From NCBI GenBank assembly GCA_004144185.1, contig SEFP01000003.1, positions 1 to 64,000 of the forward strand: a stretch of DNA of 64,000 nucleotides, read 5' to 3'. Within the stretch, counting starts at the first letter, position 1. The number at the start of each line of letters is the position of its first letter. The stretch is from Sphingobacteriales bacterium (GTDB taxonomy: Bacteria; Bacteroidota; Bacteroidia; Chitinophagales; Chitinophagaceae). The notes beneath the pieces are model-generated. The model was not told the origin of the DNA and made no database searches. It saw nothing but the letters and a program-made list of their open reading frames with translations. Both the position numbers and the translations under genes were made by a program. Below are positions 61,966 through 64,000 of this stretch, one piece after another.

Positions 61966-63105
61966 ATGCATCGATATCTCAACTGGAAAACGATCCTGGC
62001 GGTGCTGGCACTGTTGATTGTCGCTACCACGCTTCAATATACCAATCAACTGGCCGGGAAACTGGCAGCTGAAGAGCACAGAGATGTGCAAAGCTGGGCG
62101 GAAGCGATCAAGACGCTGGTGTCGGCCAAACCGGATCAGGATCTGTCGTTTGCCCTGCACATTAACGAGCAAAACACCAGTATTCCGGTGATTCAGACGG
62201 ATGCCAACAACCGGGTGTTGTACGTTCAGAATATCGATACGGCCGGTGTCAGGAACCCGAACGTGTTTCTGAGACGCAAGCTTTCTGAATTCAGCAGCAT
62301 TCATCCGCCGATTCTAATTGATTTCGGAAGCAATGTCAACTACCTCTACTACGGCGAGTCGTACCTGTTGCGGGAACTGCGGATGTTTCCGTATGTCCAG
62401 CTGCTGATTATTCTGCTGTTTCTGGGGGTGCTGATTTTTGCCCTCACCACGGCGCACCGCTCAATTCAGAATCAGGTTTGGGTGGGGCTTTCCAAAGAAA
62501 CGGCCCATCAGTTGGGAACCCCGCTGACCAGTATGGAAGGCTGGGTGGAGTTACTGGCGATGGAGCAGGGGGAAGACCACGAGACGGTGCAGGAAATGCG
62601 AAAAGACCTGGAACGGCTGAAGCTGGTAGCAGATCGGTTTAGTAAGGTGGGTAGTACGCCGGTTCTGGTAGAGGAAGACGTCAACCAGCGGATTGAAGAA
62701 ATGGTGCTGTACATGCAGAAACGGGCGCCGGAAAGCGTACAGATTCAATACCAGGCAATGCCACAGCCGGTGCTGATTGCGTTGAATGGTCCGCTGTTTG
62801 ACTGGGTACTGGAAAACCTGATGCGTAACGCCCTGGATGCGATGGATGGAAGCGGCCGTTTGAGTGTGCAGCTCAAAGACCATAAAACCTATATCGTAAT
62901 TGATGTGACCGATACCGGTAAAGGGATTTCGCAAAAAAACATCCGGAAAGTATTTAAGCCGGGATTTTCGACGAAAAAACGAGGGTGGGGGCTGGGTTTG
63001 TCTTTATCCAAGCGAATCATTGAGCAGTACCATAAAGGCACACTGCGGGTCAAGGAATCGACTGAAGGCAAAGGCACTACGTTCCGGATGCAGATCTGGC
63101 GGTGA
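61966..63105 (+). CDS. Sensor histidine kinase
   Basis: 379 residues. Helix at about 8-24, a periplasmic sensor of about 115 residues with no domain I can name, second helix at about 143-162, then the H-box with His181 in 'SKETAHQLGTPLTSMEGW'. The HATPase_c domain has the N box 'ENLMRNALDAMDG', G1 'DTGKGI' and G2 'GWGLGLSLS'. There is no HAMP or receiver domain and no response regulator gene beside it, so its partner is elsewhere. Promoters of this gene and the divergent small protein gene share about 90 bases. Confidence 0.9.
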   Translation: MHRYLNWKTILAVLALLIVATTLQYTNQLAGKLAAEEHRDVQSWAEAIKTLVSAKPDQDLSFALHINEQNTSIPVIQTDANNRVLYVQNIDTAGVRNPNVFLRRKLSEFSSIHPPILIDFGSNVNYLYYGESYLLRELRMFPYVQLLIILLFLGVLIFALTTAHRSIQNQVWVGLSKETAHQLGTPLTSMEGWVELLAMEQGEDHETVQEMRKDLERLKLVADRFSKVGSTPVLVEEDVNQRIEEMVLYMQKRAPESVQIQYQAMPQPVLIALNGPLFDWVLENLMRNALDAMDGSGRLSVQLKDHKTYIVIDVTDTGKGISQKNIRKVFKPGFSTKKRGWGLGLSLSKRIIEQYHKGTLRVKESTEGKGTTFRMQIWR

Positions 63106-63192
63106 TTCGGATGCACAGGCCCGGCTGAACGAGAGGGTTAGGTTGTTTCGCCAGAATTTGACGGGGATACTTGGATTTTTACGAAAAGCGCT

Positions 63193-63200
63193 TACTTTTG
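63193..63200 (+). promoter_or_regulatory. tRNA-Leu -7 box TACTTTTG
   Basis: Identical to the SRP RNA box at 21805-21812. A TTGG-containing -33 region lies near 63170. Confidence 0.65.
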
Positions 63201-63231
63201 CGCTCCCTTCGGGGAAAACCTACCTAAAGCT

Positions 63232-63316
63232 GCGGCGGTGGCGAAACTGGTAGACGCACTACTTTGAGGTGGTAGCGCCTGTAACGGGCGTGGGAGTTCG
63301 AATCTCCTCTGCCGCA
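63232..63316 (+). tRNA. tRNA-Leu (anticodon GAG)
   Basis: 85 nt. Acceptor strands GCGGCGG and CTGCCGC pair with one G-U. D arm GCG...CGC with GGTAGA. Anticodon stem CTACT/GGTAG closes loop TTGAGGT, giving GAG for codons CUU and CUC. The long variable arm GCGCCTGTAACGGGCGT marks a class II tRNA, and the T arm has GTTCGAATC. The 3' CCA is not encoded. Confidence 0.95.
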
Positions 63317-63319
63317 CAC

Positions 63320-63357
63320 GCCGAAAGCCTTGCTGTATAAGGCTTTCGGCTTTTTTT
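63320..63357 (+). terminator. Terminator of tRNA-Leu
   Basis: GCCGAAAGCCTT / AAGGCTTTCGGC around GCTGTAT, then seven T residues. Confidence 0.92.
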
Positions 63358-63544
63358 TATCTTTTCCCGTCAGGTTGTTCATTTCGTAAGTGCTAACAAA
63401 AAAGCTACCAAAATGGCGCGGATACATCTTTCCGTTTTTACTTTCTGGATACGTTTGCAGCGGTAGTTATTTCCGGAAAGGGCAGCTAAGAGGATTACAG
63501 GCATTGGTTTTATAACCAAAGCCAAACACTAACTCTCTCTCTCT

Positions 63545-63889
63545 GTGAAAACAATTTTGCTACCTGCTGCTCTTGTAATGACCTTGCTTACAATCAGTTG
63601 CAAACGACCTATCAATCGCGATAAGCTGAAAACCATTTTTGTGGATGGTTGCGAAAGCTCTTTCCGGAAACAGGCTCCACAGGTTCAGGATGTCGATGCG
63701 GAACTTTCGGGTTATTGCAACTGCTCCGCTGAAAAGGTGCTCCAGGATCTATCCGACGATGAACTTCGGTATTTCGATACGCATGTGGCAGAAATGCAGT
63801 CTCCCAAGATGCAAGCCCGTCTGGAGCGGGTTTCCCAACCGTGCTTGGATGAATTTACCCGGAAGATTGAAGCCAAAATCGCTCAGTAA
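63545..63889 (+). CDS. Small putative lipoprotein
   Basis: 114 residues from GTG 63545. The signal peptide ends in a lipobox-like 'LLTISC' with Cys19, so it is probably lipidated at the inner or outer membrane. The rest is helical with Cys residues in 'DGCESSFRKQ', 'GYCNCSAEKVL' and 'PCLDEF', which could form disulfides. A TACGTTTG box at 63450-63457 gives a leader of about 80 bases. I do not recognise the family. Confidence 0.7.
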   Translation: MKTILLPAALVMTLLTISCKRPINRDKLKTIFVDGCESSFRKQAPQVQDVDAELSGYCNCSAEKVLQDLSDDELRYFDTHVAEMQSPKMQARLERVSQPCLDEFTRKIEAKIAQ

Positions 63890-63911
63890 AGAATTTTATC
63901 CCCTGCGACCA

Positions 63912-63948
63912 AAAAAAAATCCGGAAGAGACTTCTTCCGGATTTTTTT
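63912..63948 (+). terminator. Terminator of the lipoprotein gene
   Basis: AAAAAAAATCCGGAAGA / TCTTCCGGATTTTTTT around GACT. The stem carries near-copies of the TTCCGGAA octamer. Confidence 0.92.
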
Positions 63949-64000
63949 AGGTCGCTAATCGGTGTCAGGTACTTCACACTAACTAAAACCCGGTTTTTCA

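Larger units (their letters stand above)
20457..63669. repeat. Dispersed octamer palindrome TTCCGGAA, about 70 copies
   Basis: By eye I count about 71 copies in this span, one per roughly 600 bases. It occurs as codons in all three phases (FRN, xPE, SG), between genes (for example 21768, 49275, 49404, 52755, 55632) and in terminators. Ribosomal protein genes rpsA, rplA, rplJ, rplK and rplL contain none. It resembles highly iterated palindromes such as cyanobacterial HIP1. Confidence 0.85.

Noticed and set aside
63224-63427. 67-codon minus-strand frame
   Set aside because: It overlaps the tRNA-Leu gene and its terminator.
20457-63669. Explaining TTCCGGAA by a preference for the peptide FRN
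   Set aside because: The octamer also occurs in the PE and SG phases and between genes, so a single peptide preference cannot account for it.
1-64000. CRISPR arrays, insertion sequences and integrase or transposase genes
   Set aside because: No regularly spaced repeats and no transposase or integrase motifs were seen in any frame.

Overview
The window looks like chromosome of a member of the Bacteroidota at roughly 50% GC. The evidence is: several secreted proteins ending in type IX secretion (T9SS) sorting domains; TonB-dependent receptors; -7 promoter boxes of the Bacteroidota form TAnnTTTG, here often TAnnTTCG; a Bacteroidota-type HYC_CC_PP protein; and the overall gene set. I cannot place it to family with confidence.

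Layout. Positions 1-20290 are accessory in character. They hold the tail of a T9SS cargo gene cut by the window edge, three large secreted repeat/adhesin proteins (415-4497, 5927-8506, 16336-18915), a small T9SS protein, a BlaI-BlaR1-TonB receptor operon (9054-13390), an epimerase next to an AraC regulator, and several decayed genes, including a YHYH-protein/SCO1 fusion pseudogene. Three scars (about 4753-4890, 8880-8977, 15819-15913) carry a 19-base sequence that reads as a tRNA 3' end. Two of them are followed by a terminator, and one adjoins a fragment that looks like a mobile-element ATPase tail. I read them as remnants of tRNA-targeting integration.

Positions 20292-64000 are mostly housekeeping genes: yraN, a phosphoglucose/phosphomannose isomerase, SRP RNA, transaldolase-like fsa, recQ, ilvE, rpsA, phosphomannomutase, aldehyde dehydrogenase, rplK-rplA-rplJ-rplL, 3-hydroxybutyrate dehydrogenase, a DegT/ColD-like enzyme, a histidine kinase and tRNA-Leu(GAG). 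Interspersed are envelope genes (S8 protease with T9SS signal, OmpA protein, glycosyltransferases, an outer-membrane barrel) and a probable heavy-metal operon (44920-47844).

The strongest unexplained signal is the 8-base palindrome TTCCGGAA. I count about 70 copies between 20457 and 63670, roughly one per 600 bases, where chance predicts less than one. It occurs in all reading frames, between genes and inside terminator stems, but I found none between 43 and 15956. It behaves like a HIP1-type or uptake-type genome signature, and its absence marks the left part of the window as compositionally foreign. Its return at 15957 lies just past the third tRNA-like scar.

Other points of note: an identical promoter architecture in front of two adhesin genes; a ribosomal protein cluster detached from nusG and rpoBC; a PLP enzyme whose catalytic lysine is replaced by histidine; a perfect operator palindrome overlapping an apparently leaderless blaI promoter; and tandem dyads ahead of an AAA ATPase.
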